Shown here: piece after piece, positions 9,955-19,525 of the stretch
How positions within the stretch are numbered: the first letter of the stretch is position 1
Layout: each line of letters starts with the position of its first letter
Assembly: GCA_963575745.1 (NCBI GenBank)
Contig: CAUYUJ010018460.1
Span: forward strand, 511,442 to 575,441
DNA length: 64,000 bases
Direction of reading: 5' to 3'
From: Prorocentrum cordatum
Lineage: Eukaryota > Sar > Dinophyceae > Prorocentrales > Prorocentraceae
Made by a program: the position numbers and the translations under genes
Notes under the pieces: generated by a model
Database searches by the model: none
Told to the model about the DNA's origin: nothing
The model's input: only the letters and a program-made list of their open reading frames with translations

Positions 9955-10180
9955 TTTTATTCGCGGCGTATTCTTTTTATTCGCGGCCGTAACGGGCGTC
10001 ACGGGGGGGAGGGGGGGGGACAGTATAGGGCATAACGTAGCGTTCCCCCCCCCCCCGGATGTGGTGCTGGACGCACTGCGGCAGTGCCAGTGACGCACTG
10101 AAGGGGGGAGCGTTACGTTATGGAGGGGGGGATGGGGGGAGAGGGTAGGGGGCATAACGCTCGTTATGGCCAAGGGGGCA
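9955..10180. repeat. TIR-X hairpin repeat, copy 1
   Basis: TTATTCGCGGCGTATTC tandem pair, then CATAACGTAGCGTTCCCC at 10030-10047, inverted as GGGGAGCGTTACGTTATG at 10105-10122. A shorter third arm (GCATAACGCTCGTTATGG) follows at 10152-10169. Related words (ATGACGTAACGCTCCCCCC) occur at 63.23 kb. Confidence 0.55.
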
Positions 10181-10317
10181 ACAGAAACATTATATTGGCA
10201 CTGGGTGGAAAGACACCGCCTGTACGGCACACTGCCGGCGGCACTGCTGCGGGCAGGGGTCGCGGAAGAGAAGGGGGAAAACGGAGAGGGGAACAAAGGG
10301 GTCGGACAGCCACTAAA

Positions 10318-10450
10318 GCCAAAATCGAAGGACTGAAACTCAATCGAAGGACCACAACAAAAATCGAAGGACCAAAACTAAAATCGAGGAAGGGGGGAAG
10401 GAGGGGTGGAAATCGAAGGACCAAAACTAAAATCGAAGGATGAGGAACGC
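10318..10450 (+). repeat. ATCGAAGGACCAAAACTAAA minisatellite
   Basis: Five or so imperfect copies of an 18-21 bp word (AAATCGAAGGACCAAAACT), partly broken by GGGGGAAGG. Non-coding. Confidence 0.8.
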
Positions 10451-10544
10451 AAATCGAAATCGAAGCCCTGGACCTCGTTTTGTCGGGCTCAACGCCTCGC
10501 ACTTCCTGAGTGCACCAAGCCCAGATAGTGACTGCACTGGAGGG

Positions 10545-10680
10545 ACCCTGAGATCCGACGTGGCAAAAAAATGAAACATCGTGAAAAAAACGAAACCAGC
10601 CCTAGACTCTATCTGTCTGCGTTCTTTTTCGAGCCAGATCGCTATGTGAGGATCCTGGGGCCCGAATTTGGGCGAAAGCG
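10545..10680 (+). repeat. TIR-P repeat, copy 1
   Basis: Begins CCTGAGATCCGACGTGGC, continues AAACATCGTGAAAAAAACG, and ends with TTTTTCGAGCCAGATCGC and GGGGCCCGAA. The same order of words occurs at 34.9, 14.5 and 53.4 kb. Ends are approximately inverted (CCGACGT / ACCCGACG in the 34.9 kb copy). Confidence 0.6.
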
Positions 10681-10782
10681 CCCGGCTCGAACACATCGGG
10701 TCGCCAGGATCTCAAGGGAAGTGCAGCCGCCCTGAACGAGACCTGATCCGGCTCATCCGACCTGTCCTTCGCCCTGGGCTTG

Positions 10783-11146
10783 GGTCGGGCACGTCCTCCT
10801 GCAGGCGGAGTTTGGGAGACAGATACACGGTAGGCAGCATAAATACAATTTTTTGGTCAGCGGGGCGAGAGCGAACCTCTTCCGCTAAAAGCTAGGCGGG
10901 CTACGCACAGCTCGAATTAGGGAGACAGGGCACAAACGGGCGGGGCCTCAGGCGGCCGGAGAGGGCGGGGTCCGGGGTGCAGGCGGTGCCGAAGAGCTTG
11001 CACAGGAAAAGGTACGCCGCGGACAGGAGCCGGAGGCGGAGACCCGGAGGGCGCAGCACAAATACAAACATAGTCGAAACATCGTCCCCGGACTATTTGT
11101 TAAAAAGGTGTTTGCAGATTCCTCCTGTCGAGGGACGTGCCCGACG
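10783..11146 (+). mobile_element. TIR-A element, copy 6, with GC-rich insert
   Basis: Left end GGTCGGGCACGTCCTCCTGC with GGCGGAGTTTGGGAGACAG. Core ATCGTCCCCGGACTATTTG, right end CCTGTCGAGGGACGTGCCCG and AC. 364 bp against ~154 for a simple copy. The excess (about 10860-11055) is GC-rich and, on the minus strand, reads LRLRLLSAAYLFLCKLFG in an open frame, so an exon-like fragment may be enclosed. Confidence 0.65.
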
Positions 11147-11317
11147 GAACCTTGGGCCTGAGCGGGCCCTCGCCCTCTCCGAGCACGCACGCGCAGGAGG
11201 ACGGACGGCTCTGCCTGCGGGGCGCCTCGACTGGGTGACGCCCGCTGCCTCTCCCGGGGGGGTACGCTCTGGCACCGGGACCTCGACGAGACGCCGGCCG
11301 CGGCGGCGAACGCGCTA

Positions 11318-11342
11318 TAGATATATATATATATATATATAC
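11318..11342. repeat. (TA)n microsatellite
   Basis: A run of alternating T and A of about 25 bp. It creates YIYIYI runs in open frames, which are not proteins. Confidence 0.95.
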
Positions 11343-11449
11343 AGGATGAGCCGCGGCATCGGTGACTGCTCCTCCCCTGGAAGGCCACGGCAGCTGATAC
11401 GTCAACGGATAAACAGCAGACGAGAGCCAATCGTATTTTCCATAGTGGC

Positions 11450-11660
11450 AACATTAGAAATAATAACCGTATGAGTATCAGAACTAGAACTAATAGTAGT
11501 ATGAATTATCGTTTTCATGGTATCATTATTATCGTTGCTGTTGTGTAGGAATACTTTTGATACTACTACGAATGCCACTACTATTCATAATGACAGCCAA
11601 AATCACAACAGTAGTGACACCAATGCTAATAATGATACCCTGAGACCGCCCTATATCCCA
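11450..11660. other. AT-rich, degenerate ATT/ATC-rich stretch
   Basis: Markedly lower GC than its surroundings, full of ATTATT, GATACTAC and ACTACTATT words. It looks like a decayed trinucleotide repeat. No gene seen. Confidence 0.55.
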
Positions 11661-11998
11661 GGCTTTACGCAACACGCGACACGGAGAGCATTGATACGAA
11701 CCACAACACGTAGACTGAACACCTAGGTCGGGTGCGATACGTTCGCCAACACGTGGGCCAATACGCTGAGCCAACACGCCACGTATTGACACGGACGTTT
11801 CGAGCATGGTACGTGCTGGGTTGCAAGACGGGCGTACCGCGGCAGCGAAGGCCCCCGGGGGGTTCCCCTCCTGGTCGAGCTCCGAGGCGAGCGCGCCCTC
11901 CCCGCCACCGTCGGGGGCGCCCGCGCACCCCTCGCCGGCGCTGCTCCCGCACGGCGGCGCCGACTCCTCGGGCGCTGCGAGGGGCGACTCTGCCCCCC

Positions 11999-12128
11999 CT
12001 GCCATCGCTCGGGCGCCCATTCCCCGTGCATTTTTTGGTTTTGTGCGTGGATTTTTGCTCGATGGTCCAGGATGCTCCTCGATGGTCCTCGCCGAGAAAA
12101 GCACAGCACTCGTCCGAGCGATGCCAAG
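11999..12128 (+). mobile_element. TIR-F element, copy 2
   Basis: Left CTGCCATCGCTCGGGCG, right CTCGTCCGAGCGATGCCAAG. Interior CGATGGTCCAGGATGCTCC and GGTCCTCGCCGAGAAAAGC. Flanks CCCC and CCCA are compatible with a 4-bp duplication carrying one change. Confidence 0.75.
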
Positions 12129-12216
12129 CCCAAACTTTCCGCGCCACCTTGGGCCCCCCGTAGGGCCCCGCGTGCCTGCAGACAGGGGCCCCTCGAGGAA
12201 GGGGGGCATTATATAG

Positions 12217-12390
12217 TCGGGGATGGACAGACCCCCCTTTAGCACAACGTGGTTTAGTGGAAACGACCTGAGGCCCAAACCTGGCGGGCGCAAGCCTGGA
12301 AAATAACGGCCACGGCGCCATCTCGAGAATCGAAAACGGACAATTCACTAATCGACGTGTCACTGTTGGGGGTTCTGTCCACCCCCGATA
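12217..12390 (+). mobile_element. TIR-G element, copy 2
   Basis: Ends TCGGGGATGGACAGACCCCC and GGGGGTTCTGTCCACCCCCG. Interior CTAATCGACGTGTCACTG is shared with the copies at 1.95 and 27.7 kb. Flanked by TATATA-like words on both sides, a possible target duplication. Confidence 0.75.
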
Positions 12391-12399
12391 TATACAGAC

Positions 12400-12515
12400 A
12401 GGAACGTCCGGAGGTCCGCGCGGAGTTCGCAGAGCGGCGCTGGACCCCCCCTTGGCGGACCCTCCCTCCGACGCCGCCCGTGGAGCGCTGCGCGCGCCAG
12501 GGAGGGGATCCGGCG
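12400..12515. repeat. TIR-K repeat, diverged copy
   Basis: Contains CCGCGCGGAGTTCGCAGAGC, GGCGCTGGACCCCCCCTTGG and GCGCGCGCCAGGGAGGG, matching the arms and centre of TIR-K at 21.6 and 57.1 kb, but the outer A/T-rich arms are missing. Confidence 0.5.
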
Positions 12516-12692
12516 CTAGGTTGCTCCCATCGTACTGAAGGGCCACACCTCAAGAAAGAATTTCGAGCACCCCGAAAAGTATCGAGTGTCTCCCAGACGC
12601 GCTGGCGAAAGGTACAACAAGCGTAATTAGCCTCCCGGGGCCCGCCATGTGACAATCCACAGTTCGGGTACTTTCCTATTGGCAGTCAAAAC

Positions 12693-12862
12693 CTCAGACA
12701 TGCAACGGCCTATTTTTTGTCGTTACGGGGCCCCTGGGAGTCCCGACCCTTCCCCAGGGACCGGCGTTTCTTCCTGAGTCGTTTTTTGACGCCCCCGAGG
12801 CCTGGCGAGGGTCCCCCAAGGCCGAAACAGGAAAAACAACGTCTCGTCCTTCTTTGCTGTTG
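12693..12862 (-). mobile_element. TIR-D element, copy 2
   Basis: Reverse orientation: CAGACATGCAACGGCC, GGAGTCCCGACCCTTCC, TTTTTGACGCCCCCGAGGCC, then GGCCGAAACAGGAAAAACAA. The terminal GTCTGGG is lost. Confidence 0.7.
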
Positions 12863-13049
12863 TTTGCGAGAGTAAATCGGAACAGTCGGAACAGCACAAC
12901 TCAAGCGCCGATCCCAGGCCAGGCATCAGAGCGAACCTCCGCAAGTTGCTTCGCTTGCTGTTGCAACTCCCCCGAGTCTTGCGAGGCTTGCTCTCTCGAG
13001 GCCACGGGGCGCCTCTCCAGGGGGGGGGAGCGGCCCTTGGGGGATGCGG

Positions 13050-13262
13050 GGGGAGGAGGAGGAGGAGGAGTCGAGCGTGCGGAGAGGAGGAGGAGGAGGA
13101 GGAGGAGGAGGAGGAGGAGGAGAAGGAGGACGAGGAGAAGGAGGAGGAGAGGAGGAGGAGGGGAGGAGGGGGAGGAGGAGGAGGATGTGGAGGAGAAGGG
13201 GGAGGAAAAGGAGGAGGAGGAGAAGGAAGAGGAGGAAGACGCAGACGCAGACGCAGACGTAG
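13050..13262 (+). repeat. (GAG)n tract ending in (GACGCA)n
   Basis: Interrupted GGA/GAG triplets for ~185 bp, then ACGCAG hexamer copies at 13235-13258. Long Glu, Gly or Arg runs in translation are repeat artefacts. Confidence 0.95.
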
Positions 13263-13449
13263 ACGCGCGAGTCCGCCAGCTGGCGGGCCGGCAGGCCCCT
13301 CAGGGGCGGCGCGGGCGGGCCGGAGCCTGGTCACAGGCATGTGAACTTCAAGAAGTCGCTCTCGAGGTCCGCCCAGAATTAAGAAGTTGTAGCAGTCTGT
13401 AGCCATGTGCTGGGTGTGCTTCCAACCGAAGCATGTAACAAAGATTCTG

Positions 13450-13640
13450 TGATGTCGTCACTCCATCGCTTTCGCGGTTCTGTGATGCAAAAATTCTGTG
13501 ATGCAGAAATTCTGTGATGTCGTGATTCTGTGAGAGGAGGAAGGAGGAGGAGGAGGAGGAGGAGGAGGAGGAGGAGGAGGAGGAGGAGGAGGAGGAGGAG
13601 GAGGAGGAGGAGGAGGAGGAGGAGGAGGAGGGCGAGGAGG
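13450..13640 (+). repeat. ATTCTGTGATG repeat followed by (GAG)n
   Basis: About five copies of TTCTGTGATG spaced 15-25 bp (13450-13532), then nearly pure GGA triplets to about 13640. Confidence 0.9.
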
Positions 13641-14109
13641 AGTGGAGTGGAGTGGGGCCCGTTGCGGATGCAGGCCTGCCCCTCTCAGCCCGCTGGAGTG
13701 TACTCGACCGCCCGGCCTGCTTCTCGGCTCGGCCGAGGCCCCGCGGCTCCACAAACCAGCCGCGAGGCATTCTCACGGGGGCTCTCCTCGCCTGCCGACG
13801 GCACGGTCGCCCCGAGAGAGGCGATTTTGGTTGCTTCTCGGCGGGATGGCGCCGCACGGAGCGCAAGAAAGCCAGACTCGGAGGGTCGTGTAGACATGGG
13901 GTGTGTGGGCGGGGTGGGCCCACCCATTGGGGGGCCTCTCTGGGAGGAGCTGGCCCCCCCCCCTGAAGGCGCCTCTCTTGAAGAGATGCGCCTCAAGGAG
14001 TGGCGGGCCCCCTCCCTTGAGGCGTCCCGAAGATTCTCTTCGGGGCGCAAGTTTTGCTTCCGCTGGCGGAAGCGCCCGCCTTCGATTTGCCCCCCCCCCC
14101 CCCCCCCAG

Positions 14110-14270
14110 GCCTCCGCCGAGGAAGACATGTCAACCTCCCGTCCCTCCAAGGCGAGGCCTTCTTCGGAATTTCCCCCGCGCCCATGTTCACGCGGGCCTC
14201 GCGATGTTCTCTGAGATCCGACGTTGCAGAGCGAAGTCGACATCCCGAGAAATCACGACCGGCGCCCCAG
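14110..14270 (+). repeat. TIR-Q repeat, copy 2
   Basis: GACATGTCAACCTCCCGTCC, GATGTTCTCTGAGATCCGAC and CATCCCGAGAAATCACGACC match the reversed copy at 3.2 kb. Confidence 0.55.
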
Positions 14271-14279
14271 ACCTACAAG

Positions 14280-14510
14280 GTGGTGAGCGTTTTCTTTTTC
14301 GGCGTTTCGACGTTGGGCGGAAGGGGGTGGAGAGGGCAGGCCCTGGACCTCTGCTCAGTGCGACTGTTTGGAACCGTGCGTCCCCTGGGGGAGGCTCCCC
14401 CTGCTTGAAAAAGACGCCCAAAACAGCCAAGATCTACTCCATGGAGGGGTGGGGCAGGGGGGACTGGGGGGCCCGCGCCGATCGGCAAAACAATTAATAA
14501 AACAAACGAT
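14280..14510 (+). repeat. Dispersed repeat R, copy 1
   Basis: Shares a long collinear block with 30345-30570: TTCGGCGTTTCGACGTTGGG, CAGTGCGACTGTTTGGAACC, CCCCCTGCTTGAAAAAGACG, GCCCGCGCCGATCGGCAAAA. No convincing frame. Confidence 0.65.
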
Positions 14511-14630
14511 ATCCCGAGGAATCACGACCGGCGCCCCAAACCTACAATATGTCTGGCTCTTGTGTGTCGAGCCGCATCGATCTGTGAGGGCCCCAGGCCC
14601 CCAAACAACTCACGGAAAACCTCCGAGGTG
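14511..14630 (+). repeat. TIR-P repeat, copy 2
   Basis: CCCGAGGAATCACGACCGGC, GTGTCGAGCCGCATCGATCT and GTGAGGGCCCCAGGCC match the TIR-P order seen at 34.9 kb; its left part is lost. Confidence 0.5.
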
Positions 14631-14638
14631 GAAAACAC

Positions 14639-14702
14639 ATTATATATATATATATGTGTGTGTATGTGTATGTATGTGAATCTACATATATATATATATA
14701 TT
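14639..14702. repeat. (TA)n/(TG)n microsatellite
   Basis: TATATATATATATG, then a TGTGTGTATG stretch, then ATATATATATATATAT. Confidence 0.95.
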
Positions 14703-14784
14703 CAACACCCTTTGCTGTTCTTGGGCTGCCCTCACAGCCACGGGGGCGCCCCCCCTGGAATCTCTGGAGAAAGGGGTGTGGCAT

Positions 14785-14873
14785 AAAGGGGTTATGGAGG
14801 AGGAGGAGGAAGAGGAGGATGAGGAGGAGGAGGAGGAAAAAGGGAGAATGAGGAGGAGGAGGAGGAGGAATGA
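14785..14873 (+). repeat. (GAG)n tract
   Basis: Interrupted GGA triplets. Repeated GGCACCACACCCCTGTGTGC-like words follow at 14943-14965. Confidence 0.9.
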
Positions 14874-15232
14874 AGGGGTGTGGCGCCAATCGTGGAAATG
14901 GCGATGCTGTCTACGATAGGTAGCACCGCCAGATGCAGCATTGGCACCACACCCCTGTGTGCCACACCCCCATTTTCCGACCTTCGGATGGAACAACCAG
15001 GGCCCCTCCCTGGGACGAAGAGTTGGACGCTCATTCTGGAAACCTTGCTTCGGGGGCGCGCAAACATGGATTAGCGATCCATGGATCTGGCGCGCGGTCG
15101 CCAAATACATGGATTGGGGGGAGGTGCCCTCCCGAAGATGCGCCCAGTGCCGCGTCGCTCGGCGGCGGAAATCCGCGATCTCCCATGGAAACAGGACCCG
15201 TCGCTAATCCCGCTTCCCTGATTCCTGGAGAC

Positions 15233-15350
15233 ACTCGCTCCACTCGTGCGTCGAAGCTGCGTCGAACGTCCGTCGATTTCAGCCGACCTTCATGAGTCGA
15301 ACGTACTTGAGTCGACCTTGAGTCGGTCGAGCCGGAGTCGATCAGATCCG
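15233..15350 (-). repeat. TTCGACTC minisatellite block (repeat N), copy 1
   Basis: CGTCGAAGCTGCGTCGAACG, then repeated GAGTCGA words about 12 bp apart. It matches 54604-54750 in the opposite orientation. Confidence 0.7.
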
Positions 15351-15436
15351 TTCGGTGTCCACAGGAAGGTCCCCGAAACGCTCACTGAAGAAGAGAGGGC
15401 CGCCCCCGCAGCACAAGTGGGGGGCTGGCAAGGGGG

Positions 15437-15712
15437 GGGGGGGAACGTCGACCTGCGATCGGCGATGCGGCGCCAACGTGTGCGACAGGCCCCCGGCCGC
15501 GAGACTGAAAGTTCATGGGAGGGGTGGGGATGTGAGGTACGAGTCGACGATGAATGGGCGACTGCGGGGGGGGAACGCCGACCTGCGATTGGCGATGCAG
15601 CGCCGACGTGTGCGACAGGCCCCCGACCGCGAGTCCGAGAGTTCCCAGGCGGGGCGGGGCTGTCAGATCCCAGTCGACGATCACTGGGCGACTGCGGGTC
15701 GATGCGCTCCCC
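15437..15712 (+). mobile_element. TIR-C elements, copies 2a and 2b in tandem
   Basis: Two ~140-bp copies head to tail, each running from GGGGGGAACGTCGACCTGCG (second GGGGGGAACGCCGACCTGCG) through GGCGCCAACGTGTGCGACAG to a GGGCGACTGCGGG end. The last ends GGGTCGATGCGCTCCCCCC. Outer ends are imperfect inverted copies. The tandem state suggests unequal exchange or insertion of one into the other. Confidence 0.75.
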
Positions 15713-15904
15713 CCTACAGGGCAGGTTTTAATACATAGGATTTGTCTAATGTCGGATTTGTAATACATGACTAATGTGTGAATGCATTTATGCATGGACT
15801 CATCGTTTTTTAGTGCTAAACCCCTGCATTTTTTATACATGATCCGCACGCGGAGCATGTATTAAAAACGACATTCTAAGGCAGATCCCCTCGATCTGGA
15901 AGAA

Positions 15905-15996
15905 CGCAAAAACGACATAAACATAAACTGTCGACGGTGGGCGCGGATGTCTTGGATCTGCGCCGGGCCCCCCTGCCTGGCGCGCGGGGCGATCAG
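15905..15996. repeat. TIR-K repeat, right half replaced by TIR-A
   Basis: GCAAAAACGACATAAACATA, AACTGTCGACGGTGGGCGCG and GTCTTGGATCTGCGCCGGGC are the left arm and centre of TIR-K. The sequence is cut at 15998, where TIR-A copy 7 starts after TA. Confidence 0.6.
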
Positions 15997-15998
15997 TA

Positions 15999-16152
15999 GG
16001 TCGGGTGTGTCCACTTACAGGCGGAATTTTGAAGAGAAACGCAAGATAACCAGAAAGTAAGCAAAACTTCATCCACAAGGCAACCGGCGTCGTCCCCAGA
16101 CTATGTTTGGACTGTGCTCGAATACTCCTCCTGTAGGAGGACACGCTCGACT
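15999..16152 (+). mobile_element. TIR-A element, copy 7
   Basis: TA|GGTCGGGTGTGTCCACTTAC, core GTCGTCCCCAGACTATG, right end TGTAGGAGGACACGCTCGAC and T. 154 bp. Nearly the same sequence, including the right flank GAAGGCTATCAGTAGAGG, occurs at 17418-17571, so the two belong to one duplicated block. Confidence 0.85.
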
Positions 16153-16400
16153 GAAGGCTATCAGTAGAGGCCTCCTAGATGGGGTTCGAGTAGATGGGGT
16201 CGAAGGATCGCGCCGCATCGCCAATGCATCGCCGATGTGTCAGCGATGCATCGGCGATGCATCGGCGACGTCGGCGATGCATCGGTGACGTCGGCGTGGG
16301 GGAAACACGGGCTCCACATCGATCCACATCGGCGATGCATCGGCGATGCGGCGCGAGCCTCCGACCCCATCTACTCCGACCCCATTTGGGAGACCTAGAA
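16153..16400 (+). mobile_element. TIR-B element, copy 1
   Basis: Left arm CTAGATGGGGTTCGAGTAGA then GGATCGCGCCGCATCGCC; right arm GGCGATGCGGCGCGAGCC then CTACTCCGACCCCATTTGGG. The arms are inverted copies. The centre is repeated GATGCATCGGCGATG with a GGGGGAAACACGGGCTCC break. Non-coding. Confidence 0.8.
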
Positions 16401-16411
16401 TCATACCCCAG

Positions 16412-16453
16412 TGGACGATCAATGGGCTGGTGGGGGTCGATGCATTCCCCCCT
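16412..16453 (+). repeat. TIR-C right-end fragment
   Basis: GACGATCAATGGGCTGGTGG and GGTCGATGCATTCCCCCC match the right terminus of TIR-C only. Confidence 0.5.
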
Positions 16454-16471
16454 AAAGCATACTCCCCCTAT

Positions 16472-16645
16472 CCTAGACATGCGACATCCTGATTTTTTCA
16501 ATGCGGGGTCCCTTGAAGTCCCGACACTGTCACCAGGACAGGTTTTTCATCCTTTATATTTTTTTGGCGGCCCCGAGGCCCGGCGAGGGCCCACCGAAGC
16601 CGAAAATTGCCAATAACCTTCCGTCTTGATTTGTTTACGACGCGC
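16472..16645 (-). mobile_element. TIR-D element, copy 3
   Basis: TAGACATGCGACATCCTGAT, GGTTTTTCATCC, GGCCCCGAGGCCCGGCGAGG and GCCGAAAATTGCC in reverse order; outer right end diverged. Confidence 0.7.
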
Positions 16646-16714
16646 GGAGCGCGATTATCCTCGCGCCCCCGCGGGTGCCCTTGGCCTCTGGGGAGGGGGA
16701 GGAGGAGAAGGAGG

Positions 16715-16717
16715 CCG

Positions 16718-16750
<33 letters not shown>

Positions 16751-17235
16751 CTGATGATGATGATGATGATGATGAGGAGGAGGAGGAGGAGGAGGAGGAG
16801 GAGAAGGTGGAGAAGGTGGAGGCGGAGGAGGAGGATGATGAGAAGAAGGAGGATGAGGTGGTGGAGGATGAGGAGGAGAAGGTGGAGGCGGAGGAGGATG
16901 AGGAGGAGAAGGAGGAGGAGGAGGAGGAGGAGGAGGAGAGGAAAGAGGAGGAGGAGGAGAAGTGGAGGAGGTGGAGGAGGGTGAGGAAGAAAAGGAGGAG
17001 CAGGAGGCGGGGCAGGAGGAGGAGGAGGAGGAGGAGGAGGAGGGTCGGAGGAGGAGAAGGATGAGGTGGAGGAGGAGGTGGAGGGGGAGGAGGAGGAGGA
17101 GGAGGAGGAGGTGGAGGCGGAGGAGGAGGAGGATGAGGAGGAGGAGGAGGAGGAGGAGAAGGTGGAGGAGGTGGAAGAGGATGAGGAAGAAAAGGAGGAG
17201 GAGGAGGAGGCGGAGGAGGAGGAGGAGAAGGTCTA
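16715..17235 (+). repeat. (GAT)n to (GAG)n compound tract
   Basis: ATGATGATGATG for ~55 bp, then ~460 bp of interrupted GGA/GAG triplets with GTG and GAT variants. The purine strand is the + strand. Very long Glu or Arg frames on + and Pro, Leu or Ser frames on - are artefacts. Confidence 0.95.
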
Positions 17236-17417
17236 TCGTTGCCCCCTGACCCCGAGCTCCTGCGGGCGCCTCGCCGGCGCGCGCGGCCACGCCAGGGCCG
17301 CCAGGGGCGCCAGGGCGGAGAGGCTGCTCGTGACCACGAAGCCGAAGATCGGCCCCCCGCCGCCAAGGAGCCGTGGTCGGGCATGGCCGCCCTCCGAGAG
17401 CCCGGGGGTCCCCGACG

Positions 17418-17571
17418 GGTCGGGTGTGTCCACTTGCAGGCGGAATGTCGAAGAGAAGTGCAAGATCACCAGAAAGTGAGCAAAACTTCATCCAGAAGGC
17501 AAACGGCATGGTCCCCAGACTATGTTTGGACTGTGCTCGAATACTCCCCCTGTAGGAGGACACGCTCGACT
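17418..17571 (+). mobile_element. TIR-A element, copy 8
   Basis: GGTCGGGTGTGTCCACTTGC, core ATGGTCCCCAGACTATG, right end TGTAGGAGGACACGCTCGAC and T. Closely matches copy 7. The left flank differs (CCCGACGG rather than ATCAGTA), the right flank is the same. Confidence 0.85.
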
Positions 17572-17806
17572 GAAGGCTATCAGTAGAGGCCTCCTAGATG
17601 GGGTCCGAGTAGATCGGGTCTAGGGATTGAACCGTCTCACCAATGCATCGCCGATGCATCGGCGATGCATCGGCGACGTCGGCGATGCATCGGCGAGGTC
17701 GGCGTGGGGAAACACGGGCAACACATCGAGCCGCATCGCTGATGCATCGGCGATGCGGCGCGATCCTCCGACATGTATTCCGAACCCATCTGGGAGGCTT
17801 AGAGGG
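17572..17806 (+). mobile_element. TIR-B element, copy 2
   Basis: CTAGATGGGGTCCGAGTAGA on the left; GGCGATGCGGCGCGATCC and ACCCATCTGGGAGGCTTAG on the right; centre of GATGCATCGGCGATG words. It directly follows TIR-A copy 8, as copy 1 follows TIR-A copy 7. Confidence 0.8.
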
Positions 17807-17819
17807 AGGCTTTGTCAGC

Positions 17820-17825
17820 GTCGTA

Positions 17826-17856
<31 letters not shown>
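17820..17856 (+). repeat. (GA)n microsatellite
   Basis: About 30 bp of GA dinucleotides with one GC break. Confidence 0.9.
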
Positions 17857-17940
17857 ACCCAACATACGATGGGAGGTGTTGGGCAACGGGCCCCAGGGCC
17901 ATCCAAGAAAGGCTCGGGATGAAGAGCCGGTCCAGGGGAC

Positions 17941-18106
17941 CCCTCCCCATCGCTGGGACGTCCGTTCCGCGTGCGCGTTCGGCTTCGTGCGCGCACTGCT
18001 TCGCAAGATGGCCAAAGCTGCTGAGGAGGAGGAGGAGGAGGAGGAGGAGGAGGAGGCCTCGATGGTCCTCGCCGAACGAAAATGCACGCGCCCGAGCGAT
18101 GCCACG
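17941..18106 (+). mobile_element. TIR-F element, copy 3, with internal (GAG)n
   Basis: Left CCATCGCTGGGACGTCCG, right GCGCCCGAGCGATGCCACG. Inner GGTCCTCGCCGAACGAAAAT. A GAG tract (18023-18055) has expanded within it. Confidence 0.65.
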
Positions 18107-18231
18107 AGGCGGCTTGGGGCCGCCCGCCGAGGGGCCTGGGTCGTGCGGGGGCGTCGGCGTGCAGGGCAGGGGGCAGCGGCACGGGGGGGCGGCCTTCTGC
18201 CAGGCCTCCTCGTCGTCCCTCCGTCCTTTAA

Positions 18232-18390
18232 GGGGCCCTGGGACACACAAAGAAATACACACAAATAAAAAGATTCCCTATATTTTCCAATATTTTCTAA
18301 GTTGTTGTCTTCCCCCCCACTTCCGATATTTTCCCATATTTTCGGGGGAGTCGACGATTAGTTGTGTCTGTGTGTTTCTTTCCCTCCTGA
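18232..18390 (-). mobile_element. TIR-L element, copy 1
   Basis: GGGACACACAAAGAAATACA on the left and TTGTGTCTGTGTGTTTCTTT with CCCTCCTGA on the right are inverted copies. The interior has TATTTTCCCATATTTTCGGG and a C-run. An inverted relative lies at 21.8 kb. Confidence 0.65.
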
Positions 18391-19199
18391 GTCCTGTCTC
18401 TCTCGCAGAAGCTCTCGTCCAGTCTCCCCTCGAGGGCTGGGCGTCGTCTCGCCCGAGACGTCCTCGCAACTCATGGTCCTGGCGCCGGGGGCCTGCGGCG
18501 GCTTCAGGGATGGAGGGTGGTCGTGTTCGAAATCTGGAGGTCCCCTTGTCGCCGCGCACATTCGTTGTAAACGTGCGCAGCAGCTTCAAAGATGAATATG
18601 AAGATGTGACTCTCGTTTGGCGATGTGCGCACTCGTACTAAAAACCTGCACCAAAAACAAGGAGAGTGGCTCGATTTCAAAATGTGGCTCTCGCCTCAGC
18701 GCCACGCATCACGAGGGCCTCCACGTCCTTCACCTCCTCGTCTTGCCTGTCCTCCTACTCCCCTCTCTTTTTCCTCCTCCTCCTTCCCCCTCCCTCCTTA
18801 GGAATGAGACGAGGAGGAGCAGGAGGAGGACGAGGAGGAGGAGCATGAGGACGATAAGGAGGGATGAGATGGAAGAGGAGGAGGAGGGCCGAATTTTACT
18901 CACCGCCGAAAGAAACAGGGGGGACCTAAACTAAAGACTTTCTGGTGTTACAATATAACCACTCTCACCTGTCCGGTGGAGAAAAACCAAGCACGTCCAA
19001 TGACGTTGTCGGAAGGGGCCAATTGAAACAACGGCGGCACTTCCACCCGGCCACGATCTGATCAACATCGGTCCCCCGGCCCCTCCCAAGGTCCACCCTG
19101 GCTTTTAACCCGAGGCGGATCCAGCCGGGGAGACGACAAGCCTCCTGGAGGCCCAGAGGGGGGAAACAAAAAACGAGAAACGCCAGGGGGGGCCGCCGG
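18391..19199. other. No recognised gene
   Basis: Mixed sequence with a CTCCTCC/GAGGAGG compound tract at 18725-18890 and a C/G-rich area at 19060-19200. I see no supported exon in it. Confidence 0.4.
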
Positions 19200-19300
19200 G
19201 GTCTCCTCAGGCCCGCAGTGGTGGCGCCGGACCGACCGCGCCCGATCGGCCCAGTCCGCGAGCAGGCCGCCGTCCCCGCCGGGCAGGACCGTGGCGGTCT
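19200..19300 (-). CDS. Candidate exon, function unknown
   Basis: On the minus strand an open frame reads TATVLPGGDGGLLADWADRA and continues RSVRRHHCGPEE. It is preceded by CCGTCAAG, a possible acceptor. The residue mix resembles coding sequence, and a second candidate exon lies upstream on the same strand (19526-19622). No family recognised. Confidence 0.25.
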
Positions 19301-19525
19301 TGACGGTTCGGTGGCAACTCACGGGAGCCTCCCGTTACCGCCTCGTCGGCTCTTGCGAGTCCACGCCAATCGACGCTACGGTCGGCGCTCGTCGCCGCTG
19401 AATCGGCGCGATTCGACGCCAGCCGACGCTCCATCGGCGTCTGCCCATCGACGCCCAGACGCCCATCGACTCTAGTCGAGGTCAAACACGGGATTGACAG
19501 GGTACGCCAGGCTCCCATGATTTGC

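Noticed and set aside
11093-11454. Frames with YIYIYI runs (also near 14.6 and 36.9 kb)
   Set aside because: Created by (TA)n microsatellites.
15992-16167. ATCAGTAG as the target duplication of TIR-A copy 7
   Set aside because: The right-hand copy lies 8 bp beyond the terminus and belongs to the linker shared with the duplicated block at 17.6 kb.
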